A stretch of 64,000 nucleotides of DNA, from contig NZ_JAKGCU010000019.1 of assembly GCF_021556435.1 (NCBI RefSeq), positions 35,033 to 99,032 of the forward strand, given 5' to 3'. The DNA comes from Gordonia tangerina (lineage in GTDB: Bacteria > Actinomycetota > Actinomycetes > Mycobacteriales > Mycobacteriaceae). The position numbers were made by a program, and so were the translations under genes. This document shows positions 28,186-36,870 of the stretch, one piece after another. The first letter of the stretch is position 1. Each line of letters opens with the position of its first letter. Under the pieces are notes generated by a model that was not told the DNA's origin, did no database searches, and was given only the letters and a program-made list of their open reading frames with translations.

Positions 28186-28821
28186 ATGCCCAAGCCCACC
28201 AAGGGTGCCCGCCTCGGCGGGTCGGCCAGCCACCAGAAGGCGATGTTGGCGAACCTCGCCACCTCGCTCTTCGAGCATGGCCGGATCACCACCACCGAAG
28301 CGAAGGCGAAGCGGCTGCGTCCGTACGCCGAGAAGCTGATCACCCACGCCAAGGCCGGCTCGCTGGCCAATCGGCGTGAGGTGATGAAGGACATCCGGGA
28401 CAAGGATGTCGTGCACACGCTGTTCGCCGAGATCGGTCCGTTCTTCGCGGATCGTCCGGGCGGCTACACCCGCATCATCAAGACGCTGCCGCGCAAGGGC
28501 GACAACGCCCCGATGGCTGTGATCGAGTTGGTGCGTGAGTCGACCGCGTCGAGCGAGGCCAGCCGCGCGACCCGCGTCGCCGCCTCCAAGAAGGCCGCCG
28601 AGGAGAAGCTCAGCGAGACCGAAGAGGTCGTCGCGACCGAAGGCGACGTCGCCGACGTCACCGACGCCGAGAACCCGGTCGAGGCCGTCGAGGCCGACGC
28701 CGACGACGCGGCCGTCGAGAACGCCGAGGCCGTGGCCGAGGCCGTGGACGACGAGTCCTCCGCGGCGACCGCTCCCGATGCCGAGGCAGCGGGCGCGGAC
28801 GTCGATGGCGACAAGAAGTAG
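28186..28821 (+). CDS. rplQ: Large ribosomal subunit protein bL17 with long acidic extension
   Basis: A 211-residue bL17. The conserved domain ends near residue 118 ([59 protein letters not shown]). The remaining 90 or so residues are low-complexity Ala/Glu/Asp/Val, a longer tail than in typical bL17 but known in Mycobacteriales. The tail is likely disordered and exposed on the ribosome surface near the exit tunnel. A strong hairpin begins 21 bases after the TAG stop. Confidence 0.97.
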   Translation: MPKPTKGARLGGSASHQKAMLANLATSLFEHGRITTTEAKAKRLRPYAEKLITHAKAGSLANRREVMKDIRDKDVVHTLFAEIGPFFADRPGGYTRIIKTLPRKGDNAPMAVIELVRESTASSEASRATRVAASKKAAEEKLSETEEVVATEGDVADVTDAENPVEAVEADADDAAVENAEAVAEAVDDESSAATAPDAEAAGADVDGDKK

Positions 28822-28842
28822 TCGCTGAACTCAGCAGAGCGC

Positions 28843-28884
28843 GCAGAGCCCGCCGTCACCACATCCGGTGACGGCGGGCTCTGC
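28843..28884 (+). terminator. 18-base-pair perfect hairpin between rplQ and truA
   Basis: The stem 28843-28860 pairs perfectly with 28867-28884 around the loop ACATCC. It is one of the strongest hairpins in the window and sits immediately upstream of the conserved start of TruA, in its open frame. No U-run follows. It may terminate, attenuate or process the rplQ-truA message. Confidence 0.7.
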
Positions 28885-28887
28885 CGT

Positions 28888-29715
28888 CTGCGCCTCGACA
28901 TCTCCTACGACGGGACCGATTTCGCCGGGTGGGCATCGCAGGTTGGTCAACGGACCGTCTGCGGTGTGCTCGAGGAAACGCTTGGCACCATCCTGCGTGT
29001 GCCGGTGCGATTGACCGTCGCCGGTCGTACCGACGCCGGCGTACACGCGACCGGACAGGTCGCACACACCGACGTGCCGGAGGCCACGCTGGGCACCCGC
29101 TCGATTGCCGGCGACCCGTCGCGGTTGACGGGCAGACTGGCCAAGATGCTGCCCGATGATGTCCGTGTCCGTGTCGTCGAGCGGGTGAACAGGGATTTCG
29201 ACGCGCGGTTCTCCGCGCTCCGACGCCATTACGTGTATCGGCTCACCGACGCGGTCTGGGGTGCGGAACCGATCATGGCCCGCACCACCGCGCACTGGCG
29301 TCGTCCGATCGACCTCGCGGCCATGAACGCGGCCGCCTCCACCCTGCTCGGGCTCAACGACTTCGCGGCGTTCTGCCGTCGTCGCGAGGGCGCCACCACC
29401 ATCCGTGATTTGCAGCGTTTCGACTGGACCGCCGACGCCGACGGGGTGCTGGTGGCGCGGGTCAGCGCCGACGCATTCTGTTGGTCGATGGTGCGCTCGC
29501 TGGTCGGGGCTGTCGCCAGCGTCGGCGACGGACGACGCGATATCGACTGGTGTCGCGGACTATTGACCGAGCGGACCCGCAACAGCGCGATTCCGGTGGC
29601 GCAAGCGCGCGGACTGTGTCTGGTCGGCGTCGACTACCCCGCCGACGATGACCTCGCCGCACGCAACGAGGTCACCCGCGACATCCGCACCGCCGACGGT
29701 TGCTGCGGCGGCTGA
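28888..29715 (+). CDS. truA: tRNA pseudouridine(38-40) synthase
   Basis: An enzyme that makes pseudouridine in the tRNA anticodon arm. The conserved sequence begins at [18 protein letters not shown]. The catalytic Asp lies in [15 protein letters not shown], followed by [12 protein letters not shown] and the C-terminal [18 protein letters not shown]. The start is a problem. No ATG, GTG or TTG is in frame between the rplQ TAG and the conserved core. CTG at 28888 (used here, 275 residues) or CTG at 28825 are candidates. GTG at 28966 would delete the first strand of the fold. Confidence 0.85.
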   Translation: MRLDISYDGTDFAGWASQVGQRTVCGVLEETLGTILRVPVRLTVAGRTDAGVHATGQVAHTDVPEATLGTRSIAGDPSRLTGRLAKMLPDDVRVRVVERVNRDFDARFSALRRHYVYRLTDAVWGAEPIMARTTAHWRRPIDLAAMNAAASTLLGLNDFAAFCRRREGATTIRDLQRFDWTADADGVLVARVSADAFCWSMVRSLVGAVASVGDGRRDIDWCRGLLTERTRNSAIPVAQARGLCLVGVDYPADDDLAARNEVTRDIRTADGCCGG

Positions 29716-29777
29716 TCGTGGTCGGGACGGGCCCGGTCGGAGTCAGCGGCGGTTTCGGGTACGGCGGCGGGACACGG

Positions 29778-30311
29778 TCACGGTCGTAGCGGATATCCGT
29801 GCGTGTCGGTCACGCCGCCGGTGAGCATGATGATCCCGTCGACCAGTGCCCACAGACTCACCGCGAGGATCAGGAAGAACCCGATGAAGAAGAACAGGGT
29901 CACGAAGCCGACCAGCGTGAGCCCGAGTTGGATGCCGCCGGTCTGGTTGTCGCCGATGTAGAAGCGGCCGACCCCGAGGGTGCCGAAGAAGATCTGCAGT
30001 AACCCGGCGACCACCTTCGACTTCCCCGAGTACGGCAGTCCCGACATCGGATCGCGACCGTACGGTGCGTACGGGTCACCGCCCATCGGGGCGAAACCGT
30101 AGGGATTCGGCAGGTACGGATTCGGCGGATACGGATTCACCGGAGCCGGCCCCCAGGGCTGGTGCCCCGCTCCGGGCGCGCTGTGGGGCGCCGACGGTGG
30201 CTGTCCGCCGGCCGGCGGAAAGCCGTACTGTCCGTGCGGATCACCGGAGGGGTATCCGTACGGATCGTGGTACGGGTCGTTCGGCGGCTGTCCCGGGTGG
30301 CTCACCGTCAC
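29778..30311 (-). CDS. TM2 domain membrane protein
   Basis: A 177-residue protein. The N-terminal 95 residues are rich in Pro, Gly, Tyr and Asn (repeats of the type NPYPPNPYLPNPYG), probably disordered and cytoplasmic. The C-terminal TM2 domain holds two membrane helices joined by a short turn: KSKVVAGLLQIFFGTLGVGR, FYIGDNQTGGIQLGLTLVG, LWALVDGIIMLTGG. TM2 proteins have no agreed biochemical function. It starts 47 bases after the hydrolase and probably shares its transcript. Confidence 0.88.
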   Translation of the reverse strand: MTVSHPGQPPNDPYHDPYGYPSGDPHGQYGFPPAGGQPPSAPHSAPGAGHQPWGPAPVNPYPPNPYLPNPYGFAPMGGDPYAPYGRDPMSGLPYSGKSKVVAGLLQIFFGTLGVGRFYIGDNQTGGIQLGLTLVGFVTLFFFIGFFLILAVSLWALVDGIIMLTGGVTDTHGYPLRP

Positions 30312-30358
30312 ATCATCGCACGGGCATTGGCGTGGTCGGGCGCGGATGTAGTGGTCGT

Positions 30359-31459
30359 TCAGGTGGCGCTGCGTTCGTCCTCGATCGCCTCGAGCACCGC
30401 CTCCACCGTCTCCTCGTCACCGGCGAACTCGCCGAGTCGCTGGCCCTCGGACATCAGATGACGCCAGTTCGCCGGATCGAACACTACGGCCTCGTTGCGG
30501 TCGATGAAGTCGATGATGGTTTTCGTGAAGCGGTCCGGATCGGCATGGAATGGGAAGTGTCCACAACCGGTGAAGGTCTCGAACTCCGAATGCGGAATCG
30601 CGGCATGTGCCAGCCGGGCGTGGTGGTAGGGGATGACGGTGTCCTCGTCGCCCCAGATCAACAACACCGGAAGACGTTCGGTGAGATAGCACCGGTCCAG
30701 CATGGTCACGACCTGACCACGCCAGTCGACCACTGCGCGCAGCGTGCGCAGGAACGCAGACGACGCGGTGGCGTCGGCGAGGTCACCCAGCACGCGCACC
30801 AGGTCCTCGTGGTCGTTGAGCAGACGCCGCGGAGATGCGGCGGCCGGCATACCGGGGATGTGCGGTGCCGCGGCCAGGGTGCGGGCGGCCAGTCGCAACG
30901 AGGGAACCACTCCGGGCACCCGCAGCAGGGTGAGGATCTCGTGCGCAATCGGCATCGACACCAGCCGAAGTGCGGGATTGACCTCCCGCGTGACGCCGCC
31001 GGCCGCAACCAGGACCAGACGCTCCACGAAACGTGGGAACTGGTAGCAGAATTGCATGGCGACGCCTCCGCCGAGGGAGTGGCCGACCACCGTGACCTTC
31101 GAGATGCCGAGCACCACAAGGAGATCGCGCATGCCGTTGGCGAACGCCGGCACCGAATAGTCGGCGCGGGGCTTCTCCGACCGTCCGTGGCCGAGGAGGT
31201 CCGGCGCGATGACGGTGTAATGCTGGGCGAGCGTGGGGATCACCGAGTCCCAGGTCGACGAGTTGTCGCCGATGCCGTGGATGAGCAGCAGCGCCGGTCC
31301 GCTGCCGGCGATGCGGTAGGCCCGCCGGTACCCGTGGATGGTGTGATACTCGATGCGGATCTCGGTATCGGTTACCGGCCGCAGGGCGTGGCTCTTGCCG
31401 TTGCGGCCGTGGGTTCGGCTCCGAGACCCCGCCGCCGGCGGGGGTGTGGCTCCGGACAC
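30359..31459 (-). CDS. Alpha/beta hydrolase
   Basis: A 366-residue hydrolase. The oxyanion region is LLLIHGIGDNSSTWD. The nucleophile elbow is GHSLGGG, the acid is in WGDEDTVIP and the catalytic His in GCGHFPFHADP, so the triad is complete. The first 40 residues are a basic Ser/Arg/Pro extension. GTG at 31459 is chosen because AAGGAG lies 5 bases upstream. It resembles the mycobacterial Rv2715-type hydrolases (EYHTIHGYRRAYRIAGSGPA). Substrate unknown. Confidence 0.85.
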   Translation of the reverse strand: MSGATPPPAAGSRSRTHGRNGKSHALRPVTDTEIRIEYHTIHGYRRAYRIAGSGPALLLIHGIGDNSSTWDSVIPTLAQHYTVIAPDLLGHGRSEKPRADYSVPAFANGMRDLLVVLGISKVTVVGHSLGGGVAMQFCYQFPRFVERLVLVAAGGVTREVNPALRLVSMPIAHEILTLLRVPGVVPSLRLAARTLAAAPHIPGMPAAASPRRLLNDHEDLVRVLGDLADATASSAFLRTLRAVVDWRGQVVTMLDRCYLTERLPVLLIWGDEDTVIPYHHARLAHAAIPHSEFETFTGCGHFPFHADPDRFTKTIIDFIDRNEAVVFDPANWRHLMSEGQRLGEFAGDEETVEAVLEAIEDERSAT

Positions 31460-31691
31460 GGTGACTCCTTGGTGATCACATCTGCGTGATGGCTGCGGGC
31501 GCCGTGCGAGTACGCGGAACCGGTCGGCCCGGCGGCGTTCGTCGGCGTGCTTACCCATGAGTAAACCGCAGTTTGGCACATTTCGCCCGGCATGTTGCAT
31601 CGAGTTAACTTCGTCCGTCGACGCTGGGGGGCGGCGCCGCTGCGGCGCCGCACGCGGCCGGGCTCTCGCCCACGTCATTAGGCTTGAGGTG

Positions 31692-32372
31692 ATGAATCCG
31701 TTCGACGTCGACACCTTCCTCGCCACGGGCGGCCTGATCGGGTTGTGTCTGCTGGTCTTCGTCGAGACCGGGTTGCTGATCGGGTTCGTGTTCCCGGGCG
31801 ACTCGGTGCTGTTCACCGCCGGCGTGTTTGCCGCGCAACCGGATCCGTTCGCGCCGCTGTGGTTGTTGTGCATCGCCGTGCCCGCCGCAGCCATCATCGG
31901 TGACCAGGTCGGTTACGCCATCGGCCGACGGCTGGGCTCCAGTGTCGTGGAGAGCCGGCTGATGCGGTTGGTGGGTCCCGAACCGCTCGCCAAGACACAC
32001 CGGTACTTCGAACGGTTCGGTGCGCTGACGGTGTTCTTCGCCCGGTTCATCGGGATCGTGCGCACCCTGACGCCGCTGGTGGCCGGGTTCACCGGGATGT
32101 CGTACCGGATCTTCACACTGTTCAGCGTTCTCGGCAGTTTCGCGTGGGCGGCGGGCATCATCACGCTCGGATACTTCCTCGGTCAGGTTTCGATCATCCG
32201 CGACCACCTCGACGTCTTCATCATCGCCTCGGTGCTCACCGTGGTGGTGCCGACCGCCCTGCATCTCGCGCGGCGTTGGCGCAACGGGCGCCGAACGTCG
32301 CAGGACGGGGCTGCCGAACCCGTGCCAGAAGAGCCGGATCCCGAGCCCGCCGCCGAGAAACCGACGTCGTAG
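31692..32372 (+). CDS. DedA family membrane protein
   Basis: A 226-residue polytopic membrane protein of the DedA/SNARE-associated superfamily, whose members act in undecaprenyl-phosphate or phospholipid flipping. Family features: ETGLLIGFVFPGDSVLFTAG, a conserved acidic residue in IIGDQVGYAIGRRLG, and the amphipathic motif FFARFIGIVRTLTPLVAGF with GMSYRIFTLF. ATG at 31692 is preceded by GAGGTG. The C-terminus is a cytoplasmic Pro/Glu-rich tail. It converges on the MinD-like gene with a gap of only 13 bases. Confidence 0.92.
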   Translation: MNPFDVDTFLATGGLIGLCLLVFVETGLLIGFVFPGDSVLFTAGVFAAQPDPFAPLWLLCIAVPAAAIIGDQVGYAIGRRLGSSVVESRLMRLVGPEPLAKTHRYFERFGALTVFFARFIGIVRTLTPLVAGFTGMSYRIFTLFSVLGSFAWAAGIITLGYFLGQVSIIRDHLDVFIIASVLTVVVPTALHLARRWRNGRRTSQDGAAEPVPEEPDPEPAAEKPTS

Positions 32373-32385
32373 GTCCGCCAACCGG

Positions 32386-33939
32386 CTACTGGTAGAACGG
32401 CTCGTCGCGGTCGGTGGGCACCGATGAGAAGTCATCGGCGATCGTGGCGGCGAGTTCGGCGAAGGCGCGTCGGGTCTGTTTACTGACCAGGTCGAGATCC
32501 ACGTCGGCGCCTTCGGAGAGATGATCGTCGAACGGGACCTTGTGCACCGCTCGACATCGGGTCAGGAAGTGCTGGCCCAGCTGATCGGTGTCGATCGTCG
32601 AGGCGCCCGGGCGCGATGAACTCAACACGACCACCGCGCGCGACACCAGATGGGCGTAGCCGTGGGCGGCCAGCCAGTCGAGCGTCGCCCCGGCACTGCG
32701 TGCGCCGTCCATCGCCGGCGAGCTGACCAGGATGATGGCGTCGGCGAGGTCGAGCACCCCGCCCATCGCGGAGTGGCTCAATCCGGTGCCGCAGTCGGTG
32801 ATGATGATGTTGTAGAAGCGTTGCAGGATGCGCATCACCCCGCGGTATTCCTCTTCGCTGAAGGCCTCGGCCATCGCCGGGTCCCGCTCGGAGGCGAGTA
32901 CTTCGAGACGGCTCGGCGACTGAGATGTATGCGCCCGCACATCCGAGTACCGGTAGACGTTGGTATCGGCGAGCAGGTCGCGCACCGTGGAGCGGGTCTG
33001 TTGGGGCACGCGTTGCGCCAGGGTGCCGAGGTCGGGATTGGCGTCCACGGCGATGACCCGGTCACCGCGCAGCGACGCGAAGGTGGAACCCAGGCCGACG
33101 GTGGTGGTGGTCTTGCCGACGCCGCCCTTCAGCGACAGCACAGCGATCCGGTAGTCGCCGCGGACCGGCCGATTGACGCGTTCCAGCAGCCGCTTGTACT
33201 CGACGTCGGCCGACGACTCACCCGGATTGATCGTTCCGGCGGAGATGGTGTGCACGGCGCGCCGCCACCCTCGGCTCGGTGGTCGCCGGGCCTTGCGGAT
33301 GAGGGCGACCTCATCGAGCGCCGGGCCCGACTGCGGGTCGGCGTATCCGGGCGGTCCCATCGGGTAGCCGCCGTACGGTCCGCCCGGGTTCATCGGCGGC
33401 TGACCGGGCGGCGGTCCGGCCGGTGGCTGTGGGGGTGGACCCACGGGTGCGGGCGCGTCCGGCCAGGGCGGGGCACCGAAGGAGTTCGGTGGGCCCTGCG
33501 GCGCGGCGGCGGAATTCGGGGAATGCGGCGCGTGCGGAGGCTGTAGGCCGGACGGCGGCTGTGGGCCGGACGGCGGCGGCGGGCCGGCCGTAGGCATGGG
33601 ACCGCGAGGGCCCGGTGGGTCGGTCGCGGGCATCGGGCCGGCCGAAGGCGTGTGCTGGGCTGGTGGCGCACCGGGCGGTTGCGCAGCTCCGTTCGGCGGG
33701 GTGGTGCCAGGCGGAGGAGGCGTGGTCGGCGGCAACGGGGCGCCGTGTCCAGGCGCGCCGGCGGCGGCAGCCGTACCGTTGTGCTGCCGGTCCGGCGGTA
33801 CATCGGGCTGACGATGCGCGCTTTCGGGACTCGGGGCCGGTGCGGGCGCCTCGGTCGGCTCCGGCTCGGCGAACTGGAGCCATGGAGGGGGCGCCGGCAC
33901 ACCGGAATTGTCCAAACTTCCGGAGTCGTCGTACGTCAT
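32386..33939 (-). CDS. MinD/ParA-like ATPase with Pro-rich N-terminus, ESX-associated (EspI-like)
   Basis: A 517-residue protein. About 215 N-terminal residues are Pro/Gly/Ala-rich and disordered. The C-terminal ATPase domain has a deviant Walker A motif (LSLKGGVGKTTTTVGLGSTF), VIAVDANPDLGTLA, ITDCGTGLSHSAMGG for Walker B, and VVLSSSRPGASTIDTDQL. This is the layout of EspI (Rv3876) and related ATPases encoded next to type VII secretion genes, where EspI limits secretion at low ATP. ATG at 33939 is preferred over one 45 bases upstream. It belongs with the ESX substrate cluster at 35630-41380. Confidence 0.82.
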   Translation of the reverse strand: MTYDDSGSLDNSGVPAPPPWLQFAEPEPTEAPAPAPSPESAHRQPDVPPDRQHNGTAAAAGAPGHGAPLPPTTPPPPGTTPPNGAAQPPGAPPAQHTPSAGPMPATDPPGPRGPMPTAGPPPPSGPQPPSGLQPPHAPHSPNSAAAPQGPPNSFGAPPWPDAPAPVGPPPQPPAGPPPGQPPMNPGGPYGGYPMGPPGYADPQSGPALDEVALIRKARRPPSRGWRRAVHTISAGTINPGESSADVEYKRLLERVNRPVRGDYRIAVLSLKGGVGKTTTTVGLGSTFASLRGDRVIAVDANPDLGTLAQRVPQQTRSTVRDLLADTNVYRYSDVRAHTSQSPSRLEVLASERDPAMAEAFSEEEYRGVMRILQRFYNIIITDCGTGLSHSAMGGVLDLADAIILVSSPAMDGARSAGATLDWLAAHGYAHLVSRAVVVLSSSRPGASTIDTDQLGQHFLTRCRAVHKVPFDDHLSEGADVDLDLVSKQTRRAFAELAATIADDFSSVPTDRDEPFYQ

Positions 33940-34093
33940 GTGAGAAAAGGTCCCCCTGTAGGTGGTCGATGGTGGCAATTCCATCGCGCGTTGACGAGTC
34001 TAACGAACACTTTCCGACCCGCCGAATGCGGCGATGTAGACTCCCCGCTCGCTGTCGCGCCTCATCGCTTGTGTGCGAGCCGAGGATCGTGCA

Positions 34094-35314
34094 TCAGATC
34101 ACACCGTCGCGGAGCAGGTCCGCCATCGTGGCGTCGTCCAGGCCGAGGAGGTCGCGATAGATCTCGTCGTTGTGGGTGCCCGGTCGCGGAGGGCCGGCCG
34201 AGCGCACCCGGCCCGGCGTTTCCGACAGCTTCGGCACGATCCCGGGGCCGAGGACGTCTCGGCCGAGCCGCTCGTCATGGTGGGCGACGAGCATCTCGCG
34301 TGCCTGCATCTGCGGATCGGCGACGACCTCGGCAACCGTGTTCACCGGCCCGACCACGACGCCGGCGGCGCTCAGGACGTCGATGAGTTCCTCGCTGGTG
34401 TGCCGCGATGCCCAGTCGGCGATGATCTCGTCGAGCTCATCCTGATTGATACCGCGGGCCCGGTGATCCACGAAGCGCTCGTCGGTGGCCAGTTCGGGCC
34501 GGCCCATCGCGCCGCACAGCCGTCCGAAGACAGTGTCCTGATTGGCGGCGATCACCACGCGCAGGCCGTCGGCCGCCAGATACAGGTTGGAGGGGGCGAT
34601 GCCGTCCAAACGGGTGCCCGAGGGGCCGCGCACCACCCCGGCGAGGTCGTAATCGGCGATGGTGGATTCCTGAACGGCCAGGCAGGCCTCGGTCAACGCG
34701 GTGTCGACGACCTGCCCGCGGCTGGTGACGGTGCGTCGATACACCGCGGCAAGTGTGCCCTGGGCGGCGAACATCCCGGCCAGGGTGTCACCCAGCGACA
34801 GCGCGAGGCGTGGGGGCGCCTCCCCGGGATATCCGTTCAGATAACGCAACCCGCTCTCCGCCTCGGCGACCGACGCGTAACCGGCCCGGGTCGCGGCCGG
34901 ACCGGTCTGGCCGTATCCGGATACCCGGGTGAGGATGATGCCGGGGTTGCGGTCCGCGAGGACGTCGTAGCCGAGCTCCCACCGTTCCAGCGTCCCCGGG
35001 CGGAAGTTCTCGACGATGATGTCGGCGACCTCGACGAGTTCGAGGAAGACCGCCCGGCCGGCCGGAGCGCGCAGGTTGAGGGTGACCGCCTTCTTGTTGC
35101 GCGCGTGCACCGTCCAGTACACTCGTTGGCCGTCCTTTTCGGCCTGGCCCCAGGTGCGGATGGGGTCCGGCGACCCGGGTGGTTCGACCTTGATCACCTC
35201 GGCACCCATGTCGGCGAGGAGCCGGCCCGCGAACGGACCGGCGATCAGTGTGCCCAGCTCGAGGACTCGGAGCCCGTCTAGTGCGCCGGGCACGTCTGTG
35301 TCGGTGTGCGTCAC
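34094..35314 (-). CDS. CaiB/BaiF family (class III) CoA-transferase
   Basis: A 406-residue class III CoA-transferase that moves CoA between carboxylic acids. Family landmarks: LRVLELGTLIAGPFAGRLLA, DMGAEVIKVEPP, the NLR segment of the CoA-binding region, and the catalytic Asp in VVDTALTEACLAVQES. The C-terminal linker has GVVVGPVNTVAEVVADPQM. Substrate cannot be assigned. It lies upstream of the MinD-like gene on the same strand, 154 bases away, so the two may share a message, though their roles look unrelated. Confidence 0.9.
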   Translation of the reverse strand: MTHTDTDVPGALDGLRVLELGTLIAGPFAGRLLADMGAEVIKVEPPGSPDPIRTWGQAEKDGQRVYWTVHARNKKAVTLNLRAPAGRAVFLELVEVADIIVENFRPGTLERWELGYDVLADRNPGIILTRVSGYGQTGPAATRAGYASVAEAESGLRYLNGYPGEAPPRLALSLGDTLAGMFAAQGTLAAVYRRTVTSRGQVVDTALTEACLAVQESTIADYDLAGVVRGPSGTRLDGIAPSNLYLAADGLRVVIAANQDTVFGRLCGAMGRPELATDERFVDHRARGINQDELDEIIADWASRHTSEELIDVLSAAGVVVGPVNTVAEVVADPQMQAREMLVAHHDERLGRDVLGPGIVPKLSETPGRVRSAGPPRPGTHNDEIYRDLLGLDDATMADLLRDGVI

Positions 35315-35629
35315 ACTGCCAGCATCGCCGATCCGGTCCGAGGTGATGTGAGTGGGGCGCCGAGGCGGCCGCGTACGGCTGTGCGGTCGTCGGCGAGGTC
35401 ATTCGAACGAACGCAAACCCGAGTGTTGGGTGGGCGGTGACGGGCTGGTATGGCAGGATCGTCGTCGGCGACCGGTCGCTATGACGCGTCGGTCGAATTG
35501 TTGTGCACCCGCGGGCGTGCGCACGGTTGGTCGGGGGACTCGTATCGCCACATCGTCGATCGTGGGAACCGATCGCGGCCGGGCTGCGTCCAAGTGTCAG
35601 CAGGATGGGGTCCGGAAGGGGGAGTCGCC
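35315..35629. other. Divergent intergenic region at the start of the ESX substrate cluster
   Basis: 315 bases between the leftward CoA-transferase gene and the rightward EspL-like gene. Frames are open, but none has a ribosome site or protein-like composition. The last 15 bases carry GGAAGGGGGAG, the ribosome site of the EspL-like gene. Confidence 0.45.
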
Positions 35630-36088
35630 ATGACCGCACCAGGTCACCACACGTGGGACGCGAACCACGGGTATCAGCACGACGGGTACGCGGATGACGA
35701 AGCGCTCGATGGCGGGGTCGCCCAAGATCGCAGAGGTGCAACCGGCGACGACCAGACGGCCGACGCCGCGCAGGCGCTGTCGAGCGCACGCTCACGTTCC
35801 GGCTCCCTGGCGGTGATCACCACGCCGCAGGGATTGCCCGTCTCGGTGCGGATCGATCAGTCGGCACTCGACAAAGAACCCGCGGTCGTGGCCGACGAGA
35901 TCCTGCGGCTGTGTCGGCAATCCGCGATGGCCGCCGGGATCCGACTGCGCGAGCAGCTCATCGCCTCGGGTGTCGAACACGACGTGGTGGATGCGATGAA
36001 GCTGCCGCGGGCTGATGATCTCGCACGTGCCGAGCAACTCGACGACCATGACCTCGACGCCCCGGCGTCCTGGTTGCGGTCAGGGTAG
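35630..36088 (+). CDS. YbaB/EspL-like protein 1
   Basis: A 152-residue protein. An acidic, low-complexity N-terminus (about 55 residues) is followed by a YbaB/EbfC-type fold: SLAVITTPQGLPVSVRIDQS, a helix with AVVADEILRLCRQSAMAAG and IRLREQLIASGVEHDVVDAM. EspL of mycobacterial ESX-1 has this fold and acts as a chaperone-like helper. ATG at 35630 has GGGGGAG about 6 bases upstream. It opens the rightward ESX cluster and is 9 bases from the second YbaB-like gene. Confidence 0.7.
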   Translation: MTAPGHHTWDANHGYQHDGYADDEALDGGVAQDRRGATGDDQTADAAQALSSARSRSGSLAVITTPQGLPVSVRIDQSALDKEPAVVADEILRLCRQSAMAAGIRLREQLIASGVEHDVVDAMKLPRADDLARAEQLDDHDLDAPASWLRSG

Positions 36089-36097
36089 GGGGACGCC

Positions 36098-36424
36098 ATG
36101 AGTTGGGCGATGGACGAACTCGAGGCCCGGGCACACGCGCAGTTGAACAGTCTCTACGAGCTCAACGAGCGCTACGCGGCGATCTCGGTGCGCGAGACGT
36201 CGGCAGACGATCTGGTGACCGTGGAGGTCGACGGTGTCGGAGCGCTCACCGGTCTGTGGCTTGCCCCCGGCGCCAACGAGATGGGCGGGCCGCGCCTCGG
36301 CGAGCAGATCGTCGCCACCGCCGCGCTGGCGGCTCAGCGGGCATTCGCCAAGCGCGCGTCGATCACCGAGGAGTTCAACGAGTCGTTCGGTGACCTGGTG
36401 AATTCCCGGCCACGGACCGACTAG
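36098..36424 (+). CDS. YbaB/EspL-like protein 2
   Basis: A 108-residue protein with a more compact YbaB/EbfC-type fold: an N-terminal helix (MDELEARAHAQLNSLYELNE), the strand pair DDLVTVEVDGVGALTGLWL, and a long C-terminal helix (GEQIVATAALAAQRAFAKRA). It starts 9 bases after the first YbaB-like gene, so the two may form a heterodimer. DNA binding or Esp-chaperone activity is possible; context favours the second. Confidence 0.72.
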   Translation: MSWAMDELEARAHAQLNSLYELNERYAAISVRETSADDLVTVEVDGVGALTGLWLAPGANEMGGPRLGEQIVATAALAAQRAFAKRASITEEFNESFGDLVNSRPRTD

Positions 36425-36561
36425 CCGGCACGACCGAGAAAAACTTTCGCAAGAGTGGAACCGAATCGGACGCCGCTGCGTCCAAAGAGGGAATCGCGGC
36501 GGCTGCGCTCGACATCGAGAGCGCGCAAGCAAGTCACAGCGGTGAATTGGGAGGGACAGCG

Positions 36562-36870
36562 ATGAGTGACGTGACAGTCGTGCCGGAAGCGGTCGAGGCA
36601 TTCGGGGCGACCAGCGCGGCCATGGCGACTGCGGTCGGCGCCGCCGGATCGATCAACGCGGCGGCCAACACCGCGGTGATGGTCCCGGTCTTCGGTCTCA
36701 TCGGCCAGGAGTTCCTGGCCTCGTTCATCGTCGCGCAGGCCAACCACCTGCTGTCGGTCGGCAACCTCGCGGCCGTGCATGCGGGCAGCGCCGCAGCGAC
36801 TTTCGCCGGCCTGGCCCAGATGCAGGGCGCCGACGGCGATTCCGCGGCCACCATCCGATCGGTCCTGTGA
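36562..36870 (+). CDS. EspC-like ESX secretion-associated protein
   Basis: A 102-residue small helical protein resembling the EspC (T7SS_ESX_EspC, DUF2580) family: N-terminal VTVVPEAVEAFGATSAAMAT, then an Ala-rich middle and LLSVGNLAAVHAGSAAATFA. There is no Tyr, so the usual C-terminal YxxxD/E export signal is missing; FAGLAQ may stand in its place. ATG at 36562 has GGGAGGG upstream. It overlaps the next gene by 4 bases (GTGA), suggesting the two proteins act together. Confidence 0.6.
   Translation: MSDVTVVPEAVEAFGATSAAMATAVGAAGSINAAANTAVMVPVFGLIGQEFLASFIVAQANHLLSVGNLAAVHAGSAAATFAGLAQMQGADGDSAATIRSVL

Noticed and set aside
31632..31651. GCGGCGCCGC repeated twice upstream of the DedA gene
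   Set aside because: Self-complementary GC run with almost no loop; expected by chance in such DNA and no partner site was found.
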